Shown: positions 9,301-18,090 of the stretch, one piece after another
Position numbering within the stretch: position 1 is the stretch's first letter
Layout of the letters: every line of letters starts with the position of its first letter
DNA from: Duganella sp. BuS-21
Lineage (GTDB): Bacteria; Pseudomonadota; Gammaproteobacteria; Burkholderiales; Burkholderiaceae_D
Direction: 5' to 3'
Length of the DNA: 64,000 bases
NCBI GenBank assembly: GCA_041874725.1
Contig: CP097466.1
Coordinates: 5,890,001 to 5,954,000 of the forward strand
Notes under the pieces: generated by a model
The model's database searches: none
What the model saw: the letters and a program-made list of their open reading frames with translations, nothing else
Told to the model about the DNA's origin: nothing
Program-made: the position numbers and the translations under genes

Positions 9301-11929
9301 GCGCCAGCGCCAGTTCGCGCAAGGCCTTGAAGCCGACCGTGCCCGAGGTGCCGGCCAATGTGTGGGATGCCGCCAGCGCTTCCGGATTGACCGGACGACG
9401 CGGCTCATGGCGCCACTCGCCGAAGTCCAGCTCCAGCTTGCGCACCAGATCGTCCGATTCGTGCAGGTAGATGTTGTACAGCGGCAGAGGGATTTCGATC
9501 TCGCCGATGTGCTTCACATTATCGTCACGCGGCACCAGCGGCGCGATGGTGGGGAATTCGATGACGTTGCCGTGCGAGACCAGCGGCGGCAACGCCGGCG
9601 CGTCCGGTGCGGGCATATCCGCTACCGGCTCCTCCGCTGCAATCGCTTCGGCGTCGGCGTCGGCTTCGGCTTCGGCGTCGTTCTCGCTGGCGGCGGCTTC
9701 GAACGCTGGCTGGCCGCCCTCCCGCACGCGCGCGGCGGCGGCCACCAGCGCATCCGCATTGCGCGGCGAGACGCCGCCGGCGACCAGCTCCGCCACCCAT
9801 GCACCCATTTCCTGCGCGGCGCTGTGCAGCAAATCAAACAGCGCATCGGTGACCGGACGCTCCTCCGCCAGCCACACATTCATCACCTTTTCGACCGCAT
9901 AAGCTGCGTCGGCGAACTGGTTCAGGCCCACCATGCGCCCGCGGCCCTTCAGCGTATGGAAAGACCGCCGCAACATGGTCAACGACGCTTCACTGCCAGA
10001 CTCCGAACGTGGCTTGGCCAGCGTGGCGTCCACAAACACCAGCACTTCCTGCGCTTCGGTCACGAAAATATCCAGCAGCTCCGCCTCCACCGCAGCATCG
10101 CTGGCGGCAGGCGGCGGCGCTTCCGCCGGCATCGACACCGGCGCCGGCGCCGGCACCTGCTCTTCCAGCACCGGAATTGAATCGGACGCCGCCATCTTCT
10201 TGAACGGTACCGAACGGAAGCTGCCCTGCACCGCATCGAACGCAAACCGCTCGCGCGCACCGGCCGCATTTTGCGCCAGCATATCGACAAAGAATCCCAG
10301 TGCTCCCACGTTCTGCGCGATATCGTCCAGCGCCTTCGACTCCGACGCCGGCTCGCCCTCGCCGCGCGCCAAAGCCTGCACCGCCAGCTTCACATGCTGC
10401 GCGGCCTGCATCGCGTCATCCTGATCCAGCACCGACAAGGCGCCCTGCAACTGATGCAGCACCGGGCCGAGCTCCAGCAGCGCCGGCCGTTTCGACGGAT
10501 CGGCGTAGTAATCGTCCAGTACCTTCTCCACCTGCCGCAGACCGGTCTTCATTTCCATCGCCAGCGCGACGACCGTATCGTCCTGCTGCATCTGATGCGC
10601 CAGGCCGTCTTGCCACTGCGCCGGCTCCGGCGGCGTTTGGCCGGCGACCAGCGCCAGCAGGCGCGCGCCTATCGTGTCCGCATGGGCGGCGAAATCATCT
10701 GGCAGGTGACGGATATGCTGCAAACCGTGTTCGGCGAACAGCAAGGCGGTCGCCATCTCCAACGCCAACTCCTCGCTGCGGCCTGCGGATATGGCTTTGC
10801 GGGCGACATCCGCCAGTTGGCGCAGCAAGGCGCTCAGCGCTGGCAGGTTCAGTTTTTCGCAGTCCGCCGCAACCTCGTGCAGCGAGGCTTCGAATGCGGC
10901 GTCCAGGTCGGGATCGATCTCGGCGCCGGCCAGGCGGTCCCATTTGGCTTTCGCTTGTGCGATGCCGGCCTTGGCGCGCTCCAGCGCTTCGATGTCGATC
11001 TGGCCGTAGCGACGTGTTTCGTAATCCACAGGCGCCAGGCCGTCCAGCGCGAAAGCGCTGCGCAACTGCTGCACCGTAGGCGACGACGATTCCGCACCGG
11101 CGGTGGCGATGAAGAACAGCGCGTCGCGCAGCATGGCTTCCGGTTGCGCCGCCGTGCCCTGGCTTAAACGGCGGATTTGCAGATTGATCAGGCCAAACAG
11201 CTGTTTGACGTACAGGCTACCGGGCAGTTGGCCGGCGGCCACCAGTTCGGCGAAGCCTTGCATCGCGCGCCAGAAGGCGCGCGCCTGGCCGTCATGCTGG
11301 GCGTCGGCCACCAGCTTGATCGCTTCCAGCAGCGCGCCGGCGTCGCCGGTGCCCTTCATGTACGGCAGTAGCGCGCGCTCGAAACGCTGGCGGAAGGCCG
11401 CGTAATCCGGGACACCCGCCGTGTCGACATCGTCAGCTTCGGCCGTCGGCAGGCTTACCGGTTGCGACAAATCAGGATAGAACAAATCCGCCGGGTGAAT
11501 GCGCTCCACGCCCAGCATCTCCTGCACCGCGCGATAGTAGGGGAACAGCCTTGCCGGCTGCGATGGCGCGCCGTCCAACAGCTCTTCCAGATACTCCACC
11601 AGCGCCTGATACAGCTGCGCCACCCCCTGAGCGTTATCGGTGCTGCACTTCAGCGTACCGGCCTTGAAGCTGTCGAGCGCCGCCTCCGCCACGGCGGTCA
11701 GCAAGCCGACACCCTCGATATCGACCATCTGCAAGGCCCCATGCGCCTGATGCAAGTGCGACTTGGCATGCTGCAGCTGCGTGGCCTGATCCTCCGGCTC
11801 CCGTCCGCCCGCCTCGAACAGCGCGGTGCGCGAACGTGCCAGCGACTCGCGGATCTCCACCATCACCCACGACAGGGGTCCGGTGTCCAACTGCGGTTGC
11901 TGTGAAGTCGAAAAATCAGTCTTGGTCAT
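6335..11929 (-). CDS. pilL: PilL/ChpA-type hybrid chemosensory histidine kinase
   Basis: A very large (1864-residue) CheA-like hybrid kinase of the type IV pilus chemosensory system. Five Hpt-like helices can be picked out: LHQAHGAL near residue 60, LHQLQGAL, FHTLKGRGRM, SHTLAGTSGTV and LHTVKGSARM. The last three have the classic phospho-accepting His context; the first two look degenerate. Then follow a dimerisation/HATPase_c region (HLLRNAIAHG, DDGGGLD, GRGVGMDVV), a CheW-like domain and a C-terminal receiver (about 1738-1864; VDD, LVDIEMP). Acidic Pro/Ala-rich linkers separate the domains. It would phosphorylate PilG and PilH. It follows pilJ by 18 bases. Confidence 0.93.
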   Translation of the reverse strand: MTKTDFSTSQQPQLDTGPLSWVMVEIRESLARSRTALFEAGGREPEDQATQLQHAKSHLHQAHGALQMVDIEGVGLLTAVAEAALDSFKAGTLKCSTDNAQGVAQLYQALVEYLEELLDGAPSQPARLFPYYRAVQEMLGVERIHPADLFYPDLSQPVSLPTAEADDVDTAGVPDYAAFRQRFERALLPYMKGTGDAGALLEAIKLVADAQHDGQARAFWRAMQGFAELVAAGQLPGSLYVKQLFGLINLQIRRLSQGTAAQPEAMLRDALFFIATAGAESSSPTVQQLRSAFALDGLAPVDYETRRYGQIDIEALERAKAGIAQAKAKWDRLAGAEIDPDLDAAFEASLHEVAADCEKLNLPALSALLRQLADVARKAISAGRSEELALEMATALLFAEHGLQHIRHLPDDFAAHADTIGARLLALVAGQTPPEPAQWQDGLAHQMQQDDTVVALAMEMKTGLRQVEKVLDDYYADPSKRPALLELGPVLHQLQGALSVLDQDDAMQAAQHVKLAVQALARGEGEPASESKALDDIAQNVGALGFFVDMLAQNAAGARERFAFDAVQGSFRSVPFKKMAASDSIPVLEEQVPAPAPVSMPAEAPPPAASDAAVEAELLDIFVTEAQEVLVFVDATLAKPRSESGSEASLTMLRRSFHTLKGRGRMVGLNQFADAAYAVEKVMNVWLAEERPVTDALFDLLHSAAQEMGAWVAELVAGGVSPRNADALVAAAARVREGGQPAFEAAASENDAEAEADADAEAIAAEEPVADMPAPDAPALPPLVSHGNVIEFPTIAPLVPRDDNVKHIGEIEIPLPLYNIYLHESDDLVRKLELDFGEWRHEPRRPVNPEALAASHTLAGTSGTVGFKALRELALALESTLEVLLPPAPHLDQVQHDLLDFTMQRIRQMLQSFAAGEMSPSQPELIAALQSLREELAATPPAASDEIEERLDDLVAETMDGINTPPVEEESPLDRLFRETYDAISGTVPESDAPTAPPPKKKPEAHTDDGIDDLFNAAFDDAFADPPLKIAEPQAPAAPPPVAEEPTVAEELLAAEPPLAIEPDAEIIALAPAEPHGLSGAPAIFNDELDADLLPVFLEEGADLLPQIGESLRAWQHTPADTSHAKSLLRILHTVKGSARMAGAMRLGQHCHEIETHIENMVHAGSATPQAFDELLAHYDHALLLFEQLQHPNALPVGTSAGLADDITTLTEGVTPFSGHAESDAEQSAAASPAASSTPPAAAMPTAPASTDDPHASIKSPLVRVRADILDRLVTQAGEVSISRSRLENEVGTLRTSLADFSDNLARLRRQLREVEMQAESQIASRMAISSDREFDPLEFDRFTRLQELTRMMAESVNDVASFHESLTRSVDNAHGDLTQQARLTRDLQRDLMRVRMVPFASISERLFRVARQSAKDVDKRVNLDIRGGGVELDRSVLERMSAPFEHLLRNAIAHGVEARAARAAAGKNEIGELLVQVAQEGNEVVIEFSDDGGGLDLDRIKSKAISVGLLDADEETSEAQIADLIFEPGFSTAESLTELSGRGVGMDVVQSEAQSLGGRVDLFSLPGKGTRFTIRLPLTLAVTQVVVLAAGGKTYALPAILVEQVLQMKEAALNEARGNGSIAIHGQHAALHYLPTLLGDAVQPPVQRSSPVMMLKNGSERLAVQVDEVLGNREVVIKNIGPQLSRMVGIAGATVLGTGDIVLILNPVALAQHLAHHPEMMSQYAQAAADSPAAALTPAAPGRTIMVVDDSLTVRRVTQRLLEREGYRVLLAKDGVDALEQLQETLPHLMLVDIEMPRMDGFDLTRNVRGDARTRDIPIIMITSRSADKHRNVALELGVNAYFGKPFQEPVLLEAIAGLLKSA

Positions 11930-11947
11930 GCTGGTCCCGGCCTTTCA

Positions 11948-14269
11948 TTAAGCTATACGGAAGCGCGCCACGGAGTTCTTCAACTCCTGCGCCAGCACCG
12001 ACAGCTTGTGTATCGATTGAGCGGTTTGCTGGGTGCCGTCCTGCGCCTGCTCCGTCACCGTCAAAATATGCTGGATGTTCTGCGCCACACCGGAAGCCGA
12101 CGTGGCCTGCTGCCCGGTTGCCTGCGCAATCCCTGAAATCAATTCCGCCAGGCGGTTCGACACCTGCGAAATATCGTGCAGCGCCGCGCCGGCCGCATCG
12201 GACAGGCGCGCGCCCTCGACCACGCCCTGCGTCGACTTCTCCATCGCCGCCACCGCATCGTGCGTATCGGTCTGAATCGTGCGCACCAGCGCGCCGATCT
12301 GCTTGGCCGCTTCGGCCGAACGTTCCGCCAGCCGCTGCACCTCCTCCGCCACCACCGAGAAGCCGCGTCCCGCCTCGCCGGCCGACGCGGCCTGGATCGC
12401 CGCGTTCAGCGCCAACACGTTGGTCTGTTCGGTAATATCGGAAATCAGCTCGGTGATCTCGCCGATCTCCTGCGACGATTCGCCCAGCCGCTTGATGCGC
12501 TTGGACGTATCCTGGATCTGCTCGCGGATCTCGTGCATGCCCTTGATGGCGTTTTCCACCGCCGTCGAACCTTGCTGCGCCGCTGCCACCGACTGCAGCG
12601 CCACATCGGCCGACTCGCGGGCCGAACGCGAGACGTCGGTGATCTCGTTGGCCATCTTCACCACCGTGGACGAAGCATCCTGGATCTCACGCGACTGCTG
12701 CTGCGACGCCGTCAACAGGTCGTTGGAAATGCTTTGCGCATGGGTGGACGCCTTGGTCACCTGCTCGGCGGTCGCCGTCACCCGGCCCACCAAGCCGCGC
12801 AGCTCTTCCACCGTGTAGTTGACCGAATCGGCGATGGCGCCGGTGATGTCCTCGGACACCGTGGCCTGTACCGTCAAGTCGCCGTCGGCCACTTCCTGCA
12901 GCTCGTTCATCAGGCGCAGAATGGCCGCCTGATTCTGGTCGTTCATGGACTTGGCTTCCTCTTCCTTGCTCTGCGCCTGGCGGCGCATGGCGTCTGCTTC
13001 CTGGCGGCGGCGTTCGGCGCCGCGCGTGCGGTTGTGCGAATCCATCAGCAGCACGCGGCCGATGGCCGCCGCCGTGATCAGCGTCATCATGCCGCCGGCC
13101 ACCATCAGCCAGAAGGTGATGTCGAGCGAGTCCTGGTTTTCGCGGTAGGCCTGCTGCAGCACGGTCAGGCGCTGGCGCAGCGCCTCGTTGTCGTTGAAGA
13201 TCAGCTGTTCGGCCGCTTTGGCGGCGCTGAATTTATCGAGCTTCTCCAGCACCATGGCTACCAGCTTCTGATATTCCTCGAAGGCGCTTTGCAGCTCGGT
13301 GAACTTGGTGCGCAGGTCCGGCTCGCGCACGGCGGCCAGTCCTTGTTGCGGGCTGCCGTTGAGGAAGCCGTCGATGGTGTTGCGGAAGACCGTGGTGTCG
13401 CGCCCCAGCTGGAACGCTGTCTCCGAGCTGATGCCGCCGGCGGTGAAGAAGTCGCCGGCGCTGCGGCTCATGCGCTGGGTCAGCATGGTCAGCTTGCCGA
13501 GCGCCGCGATCTCGCGCGCCGAGGCGCCGCGCTGGACCTTGAGGTTGAGGATGTCCTCGCTGCGCACCAGCAGGTCGGGCGTCATCTCATTGAGCTTTTG
13601 CAGCGCCTTGTCCATGCCGCTCAGGTCCGCCTTCAGCAGCAGGATGGTGCCGGCCGCCAGATCGGTGGCGGTCCACTGCTTGCGCGCCACCGCCACCACG
13701 GTGGCGATATCGGAGCGCGGCTCGCCGATGGCGCGGCCCTGGTACTGGCCTCCGCGCGTCATCAAGTTGATATCGGTATTCAGTTCCTTGCGGCTTTCCT
13801 CCAGCTGGCGGAAGCCCTCGGCGCTGCCCTGCACCGCATTGGGCGCGGCCTTGCCGATGCGCTGCGAGTGCATCAGCGCATCGCTGGCGACCTGGGTTTG
13901 CGCCGAACGGTTGGCGCTGTGGATGTTGTTGAAAGCGACAAACACCGCGCTCAGGCCAAGGCTGATCGCCAGCGCCGTGGACAGCACGCTCAGTTGGCGT
14001 TGCGCCGGCAGGTGGCCGATCAGCGGCAGTTTGAAACCGGGGCCGGTGTCGGCCGGTGCGGCGGCATTGCGGCGGCGGCCCAATGCATCGCGCAGGCGCA
14101 GCGGGGCTTCATCGCCGTCGTCGTCGACCGCAGGTGCAGGCGATGGCGCCTCTGCATTCGCGCCGGCGCCGGCGCCGGCGTGCAGAAACTGCGAGTCGCC
14201 AAACTCCGAATTGGCGGCGGCATCTTGTACGGCATTCCGGCTGCCGCGTGAGAAAATCTTAAAAGCCAT
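11948..14269 (-). CDS. pilJ: PilJ: methyl-accepting chemotaxis protein of the pilus system
   Basis: A 773-residue inner-membrane chemoreceptor. After a roughly 65-residue cytoplasmic head comes a first membrane segment ([19 protein letters not shown]), a periplasmic PilJ-type sensor region, a second membrane segment ([18 protein letters not shown]), a HAMP-like linker and the MCP signalling hairpin with the conserved tip [16 protein letters not shown]. It would feed surface or mechanical signals to PilL through PilI. The PilJ-type periplasmic domain and position between pilI and pilL make the identity firm. Confidence 0.93.
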   Translation of the reverse strand: MAFKIFSRGSRNAVQDAAANSEFGDSQFLHAGAGAGANAEAPSPAPAVDDDGDEAPLRLRDALGRRRNAAAPADTGPGFKLPLIGHLPAQRQLSVLSTALAISLGLSAVFVAFNNIHSANRSAQTQVASDALMHSQRIGKAAPNAVQGSAEGFRQLEESRKELNTDINLMTRGGQYQGRAIGEPRSDIATVVAVARKQWTATDLAAGTILLLKADLSGMDKALQKLNEMTPDLLVRSEDILNLKVQRGASAREIAALGKLTMLTQRMSRSAGDFFTAGGISSETAFQLGRDTTVFRNTIDGFLNGSPQQGLAAVREPDLRTKFTELQSAFEEYQKLVAMVLEKLDKFSAAKAAEQLIFNDNEALRQRLTVLQQAYRENQDSLDITFWLMVAGGMMTLITAAAIGRVLLMDSHNRTRGAERRRQEADAMRRQAQSKEEEAKSMNDQNQAAILRLMNELQEVADGDLTVQATVSEDITGAIADSVNYTVEELRGLVGRVTATAEQVTKASTHAQSISNDLLTASQQQSREIQDASSTVVKMANEITDVSRSARESADVALQSVAAAQQGSTAVENAIKGMHEIREQIQDTSKRIKRLGESSQEIGEITELISDITEQTNVLALNAAIQAASAGEAGRGFSVVAEEVQRLAERSAEAAKQIGALVRTIQTDTHDAVAAMEKSTQGVVEGARLSDAAGAALHDISQVSNRLAELISGIAQATGQQATSASGVAQNIQHILTVTEQAQDGTQQTAQSIHKLSVLAQELKNSVARFRIA

Positions 14270-14294
14270 ACACCCTCTCCGGATTAAGTGTTTG

Positions 14295-14801
14295 CTATAC
14301 CAGTCCTACCTGCACAAAGCGCGGTTCGCGCACCAGCTGCGCCAGATCGATGCGCAGCCATTGTTGTCCTTCGGCGTCGCGGAACTGGTCCGCCTCCACC
14401 GCTTCCATGTCGGCCAGCTTGCGCAGGCCCAGCACCCGCTCGACCAGCAGCGCGCAATTGAATCCGAGTCCCGGCGCGAAGGAAATCAGGCGGCGTTCGG
14501 ACGGTGCGGCGTCGCCCGCGTCCTGCTGGCGATAGCGCGCCAGGTCGATCACCCCGGTCAGATGGCCGCGCAGATTCACCAGCCCCAGATACCAGTCCTG
14601 CGTCAGCGGCACCGGCGTCGGCGTTTGCAGCGGCACGATCTCGCTGATCTGGGTCAGGTCGAGCAGGCACAAACGCCCGCCGATCAGCACGCCCAGTTCG
14701 CGCCCGCTCTCGGTGGCGCCGGTTTTCGCGGCCTGCATGCGCTCCAGCAGCTGCACCTGATACTGGCGCAAGCGGCTGCGGCGTTCCGGGAGCTCGCTCA
14801 T
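14295..14801 (-). CDS. pilI: PilI: CheW-like coupling protein
   Basis: A 168-residue CheW-domain scaffold linking the receptor PilJ to the kinase PilL. It shows [21 protein letters not shown], the YLGLVNLRG turn and VERVLGL, standard CheW segments. An N-terminal arginine-rich helix (about residues 1-30) precedes the domain. It starts 2 bases after the pilH stop, and pilJ starts 25 bases downstream, so the genes are clearly cotranscribed. Confidence 0.92.
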   Translation of the reverse strand: MSELPERRSRLRQYQVQLLERMQAAKTGATESGRELGVLIGGRLCLLDLTQISEIVPLQTPTPVPLTQDWYLGLVNLRGHLTGVIDLARYRQQDAGDAAPSERRLISFAPGLGFNCALLVERVLGLRKLADMEAVEADQFRDAEGQQWLRIDLAQLVREPRFVQVGLV

Positions 14802-14803
14802 CG

Positions 14804-15169
14804 TTAGCCGAGGGCCGCGATCTTGGCCAGCAGTTCGGCCGGATCGACCGGCTTGACCAGGTAATCCCTGGCGCCCTGGCGCAGCGCCCAGATGCGGTCG
14901 GTCTCCTGGCTCTTGCTGGAGCAGATGATGATCGGCACGTCCTTCAGTTGCGGATCACGGGCGATCGAGCGCGTGACCTGGAAGCCGTTCGCGCCGGGCA
15001 TCACCACATCCATCAGGATCAGTTCCGGCTTCTCGGCCTTGAGCTTGAGCAGCGCTTCCTCGCCGCTGACCGCCACCGACACGGTATAACCGCTGCGGGT
15101 CAGGATGTCGCTCAGGTAGTAGCGCTCAGTGGCCGAATCGTCGACGATCAGAATTCTTTGTATGGCCAT
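14804..15169 (-). CDS. pilH: PilH: single-domain response regulator
   Basis: A 121-residue stand-alone receiver with acidic pocket VDD at residues 9-11, phospho-acceptor D54 in LILMDVVMP and the conserved lysine in YLVKPVD. PilH-type regulators act on pilus retraction or drain phosphate from PilG. The call PilH rather than PilG rests on gene order (second receiver, next to pilI) and on the short, CheY-like length. No output domain is present. Confidence 0.88.
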   Translation of the reverse strand: MAIQRILIVDDSATERYYLSDILTRSGYTVSVAVSGEEALLKLKAEKPELILMDVVMPGANGFQVTRSIARDPQLKDVPIIICSSKSQETDRIWALRQGARDYLVKPVDPAELLAKIAALG

Positions 15170-15187
15170 ATTTCCCCCTGCGGCTTT

Positions 15188-15583
15188 CTATTCTGGTGTG
15201 GCGACAGCGCCGCCGGTGTGCTCGCGAACGGCGGCCAGCAGGCTGTCTTTGGTAAACGGCTTGGTCAGATAGGCGACCGCGCCGACCATGGCGCCGCGCG
15301 CGCGGTCGAACAAGCCGTCCTTGGAGGACAGCATCAACACCGGCGTGGCATGGAATTTTGCGCTTTTTTTGATCAGGGCGCAGGTTTGATAGCCATCGAG
15401 GCGCGGCATCAGGATGTCGCAGAAGATCAGCGCCGGATGGTGGTCGTTGATCTTGGCCAGGGCGTCGAAGCCGTCGTCGGCCAGCACCACCTGATAGCCG
15501 GCCTGGGTCAAAAAGATCTCGGCCGAACGACGAATCGTGCTGCTGTCGTCGATCACCATGATTTTCAGCGCGGTTGTCGTCAT
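15188..15583 (-). CDS. pilG: PilG: single-domain response regulator
   Basis: A 131-residue stand-alone receiver with acidic residues IDD at 11-13, phospho-acceptor D56 in FCDILMP and the lysine in YLTKPFT. It is the first gene of the pilGHIJL set, as in Pseudomonas and Ralstonia, and would be phosphorylated by PilL to stimulate pilus extension. A rubredoxin gene lies 25 bases upstream on the same strand and may share the transcript. Confidence 0.88.
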   Translation of the reverse strand: MTTTALKIMVIDDSSTIRRSAEIFLTQAGYQVVLADDGFDALAKINDHHPALIFCDILMPRLDGYQTCALIKKSAKFHATPVLMLSSKDGLFDRARGAMVGAVAYLTKPFTKDSLLAAVREHTGGAVATPE

Positions 15584-15608
15584 AGTCGCAGGCCGGTGGG
15601 CTCCTGAA

Positions 15609-15800
15609 TCAGATGGCTACCATCTCGAAATCGTCCTTGCGGGCGCCGCATTCCGGACAACTCCAGTTCATCGGCACGTCGGCCCAGCGGGTACCCGGCG
15701 CGATGCCTTCGTCCGGCAGGCCGGCTTGTTCGTCGTAGATCCAGCCGCAGATCAGGCACATCCAGGTCTGGAACTCCTGCGTTGTTTCATTGCTACTCAC
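15609..15800 (-). CDS. Rubredoxin
   Basis: A 63-residue rubredoxin, a small iron-(Cys)4 electron carrier. The two cysteine pairs are seen as C-x2-CG (MCLICGWIYD) and CPECG. A short N-terminal extension (MSSNETTQEFQ) precedes the domain. Rubredoxin next to thiD and hemL is a familiar betaproteobacterial arrangement. The redox partner is unknown; a link to the pilus genes is positional only. Confidence 0.93.
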   Translation of the reverse strand: MSSNETTQEFQTWMCLICGWIYDEQAGLPDEGIAPGTRWADVPMNWSCPECGARKDDFEMVAI

Positions 15801-15856
15801 GTTTTGCCACCCTCAATCAAGTAAAATGCTGAATTAGGTATCTTAATCTACCCGCC

Positions 15857-16711
15857 GTGCAAAACCAAACTTCTCCTCTTATATTGAGCTTCGGCGCTGC
15901 CGATCCCGCCGGCGCCACCGGCGTCCAGGCCGACCTGGCCACATTCTCGGCCCTGTCCTGCATCGGTCTGTCGGTGACGACCGCGTTGCTGATCGGCGAC
16001 AGCGCCCATGTCGAAGACATGCAGGACATCGACCCGGACTGGGTGGCCGACCAGGCCCGCGTGATCCTGGAAGACATGACCATGGCCGCCTTCAAGGTCG
16101 GCGCCATCACCAATCTGGAACAGGTGGCGGCGGTGGCCGAGATCCTGTCCGACTATCCGGACGCGCCGCTGATCCTCGACCCCTTCAGTTCGCGCCTGCC
16201 GCAGCCGCCCGACGACGATGCCGAAGAGCTGCTGACGGCGATCCGCCAGTTGCTGGTGCCGCAGGCGACGCTGGTGATGCTGTCGCAAGTCGAGCTGGGG
16301 CGCCTGGCCGAAACCTGGCGCGAAAGCGGTGAAGGCGAGGATACACTGGAATCGGATGTCGAACATTTGCTGGCCCTCGGCTGCGAATTCGTGCTGGTCA
16401 CCGGCACCCCGTCCGGCGGCGCGCAAGGCGACGCCGCCGCGCCCAACACCCTGGCCAACACCCTGTACGGCGCCGATGGCGTGATCAGCCACGACGCCTG
16501 GCAGCACCTGGCCGGGCCCTTCATCGGCGCCGGCAACACCCTGTCGGCGGCGCTGACGGCCTTCATGGCGCGCGGCGCCGAGGTGCCCGAGGCGGTGGCG
16601 GCGGCCCAGGAGTACACTGTCGGCGCGCTGGCGCACGCGCAGCGCTACGGCATGGGCAAGTTCGTGCCGAACCGATTTTTCCATTTGCAGGCGATCGAAG
16701 ACCTGCAGTAA
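15857..16711 (+). CDS. thiD: Divergent ThiD-like hydroxymethylpyrimidine kinase
   Basis: A 284-residue ribokinase-fold protein related to HMP / HMP-phosphate kinase of thiamine synthesis. The N-terminal substrate loop [15 protein letters not shown] (residues 13-27) matches the ThiD pattern only loosely. The C-terminal anion-hole motif, GTGC in ThiD, reads GAGN at 224-227, so the usual Cys is Asn. The start is a GTG, 56 bases from the divergent rubredoxin gene. It precedes hemL by 19 bases. The fold is clear, but its role as a true HMP-P kinase is uncertain; a changed substrate or a regulatory pseudoenzyme is possible. Confidence 0.72.
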   Translation: MQNQTSPLILSFGAADPAGATGVQADLATFSALSCIGLSVTTALLIGDSAHVEDMQDIDPDWVADQARVILEDMTMAAFKVGAITNLEQVAAVAEILSDYPDAPLILDPFSSRLPQPPDDDAEELLTAIRQLLVPQATLVMLSQVELGRLAETWRESGEGEDTLESDVEHLLALGCEFVLVTGTPSGGAQGDAAAPNTLANTLYGADGVISHDAWQHLAGPFIGAGNTLSAALTAFMARGAEVPEAVAAAQEYTVGALAHAQRYGMGKFVPNRFFHLQAIEDLQ

Positions 16712-16730
16712 AAACATTGAAGATGCCATC

Positions 16731-18017
16731 ATGACCACGACTTCCAAAAACGACCAGCTGTTTGAACGCGCACAGAAAACCACGCCGGGCGGCGTCAACT
16801 CGCCGGTGCGCGCCTTCCGTTCGGTGGGCGGCACGCCGCGCTTCATCACCCGTGCCGAAGGCCCGTACTTCTGGGACGCGGACGGCAAGCGCTACATCGA
16901 CTACATCGGCTCGTGGGGTCCGGCCATCGTCGGCCACGCCCACCCGGAAGTGGTGAAGGCGGTGCAGGAAGCGGCCACGCGCGGCCTGTCGTTCGGTGCG
17001 CCGACCGAAGCGGAAATCGAGATGGCGGAAGAAATCGTGCGGCTGGTGCCGTCGATCGAGCAGGTGCGGCTGGTCTCGTCGGGCACCGAAGCGACCATGA
17101 GCGCACTGCGCCTGGCGCGCGGCGCCACCCGCCGCGACAAGATCGTCAAGTTCGAAGGCTGCTACCACGGCCACGCCGATTCGCTGCTGGTGAAGGCGGG
17201 CAGCGGCCTGCTCACCTTCGGCAATCCGACGTCGGCCGGCGTGCCGGAGGACTTCGTCAAGCACACCCTGGTGCTCGACTATAACAACGTGGCGCAGATC
17301 GAAGAGGCCTTCGCCAATTTCGGCGACGACATCGCCTGCGTGATCGTGGAGCCGGTGGCCGGCAATATGAACCTGATCAAGGCCACGCCGGCCTTCCTGC
17401 AAGCGCTGCGCGACCTGTGCACCAGGCACGGCGCGCTGCTGATCTTCGACGAAGTGATGTGCGGCTTCCGCGTGGCGCTGGGCGGCGCGCAGGAACTGTA
17501 CGGCATCAAGCCGGATCTGACGGCGCTGGGCAAAGTGATCGGCGGCGGCCTGCCGGTGGCGGCCTTCGGCGGCAGCACGGCCCTGATGAGCAATATGTCG
17601 CCGGTGGGCGCGGTATATCAGGCCGGCACCTTGTCGGGCAATCCGGTGGCGGTGGCGGCGGGCATGACCACGCTGAAACTGATCCAGCAGCCGGGCTTCT
17701 ACGAGCAACTGAGCGCCAGCGCCAAGCGCCTGGCCGACGGCCTGACGGCGGCGGCCAAGGACGCCGGCATTCCGTTCTGCGCCGATTCGGTGGGCGGCAT
17801 GTTTGGCCTCTACTTCAGCGAAACGCCGCCGAACAACTACGCCGAAATGATGGCCGGGAACCGCGAGCGCTTCAACGTCTTCTTCCACGCCATGCTGGAC
17901 CAAGGCGTGTACTTCGCACCGGCGGCGTTCGAAGCGGGCTTCGTCTCGGCGCAGCACAGCGACGAAGTGATCGACGAAACCATCGCCGCCGCCCGCCGCG
18001 TGTTCGCCAAACTCTGA
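16731..18017 (+). CDS. hemL: Glutamate-1-semialdehyde 2,1-aminomutase
   Basis: A 428-residue class III PLP aminotransferase that converts glutamate-1-semialdehyde to 5-aminolevulinate for haem synthesis by the C5 pathway. It shows the family N-terminus [10 protein letters not shown], the [15 protein letters not shown] region, the [11 protein letters not shown] loop, the DEVMCGFR Asp and the PLP-lysine stretch [12 protein letters not shown]. Length is normal. The gene ends at a TGA directly followed by a BIME-like repeat that fills the convergent gap to the ABC ATPase. Confidence 0.97.
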   Translation: MTTTSKNDQLFERAQKTTPGGVNSPVRAFRSVGGTPRFITRAEGPYFWDADGKRYIDYIGSWGPAIVGHAHPEVVKAVQEAATRGLSFGAPTEAEIEMAEEIVRLVPSIEQVRLVSSGTEATMSALRLARGATRRDKIVKFEGCYHGHADSLLVKAGSGLLTFGNPTSAGVPEDFVKHTLVLDYNNVAQIEEAFANFGDDIACVIVEPVAGNMNLIKATPAFLQALRDLCTRHGALLIFDEVMCGFRVALGGAQELYGIKPDLTALGKVIGGGLPVAAFGGSTALMSNMSPVGAVYQAGTLSGNPVAVAAGMTTLKLIQQPGFYEQLSASAKRLADGLTAAAKDAGIPFCADSVGGMFGLYFSETPPNNYAEMMAGNRERFNVFFHAMLDQGVYFAPAAFEAGFVSAQHSDEVIDETIAAARRVFAKL

Positions 18018-18089
18018 CGTCGCACCCGCGCAGGCGGGCGCCCATAGAACACACGCTTGTTATGGACTCCCGCTTACGCGGGAGCGACG
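18018..18089. repeat. BIME-like paired inverted hairpins, copy 2
   Basis: CGTCGC at the left pairs with GCGACG at the right, with CCCGC..GCGGG and CTCCCGC..GCGGGAG hairpins and an inner CCATA/TATGG pair. It fills the whole space between the convergent stop codons of hemL and the ABC ATPase, so it may act as a two-way transcription end. Confidence 0.8.
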
Positions 18090-18090
18090 G

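Noticed and set aside
8387..10180. 597-codon plus-strand frame inside pilL
   Set aside because: Antisense to a clear hybrid kinase; Arg/Gln-rich translation without motifs.
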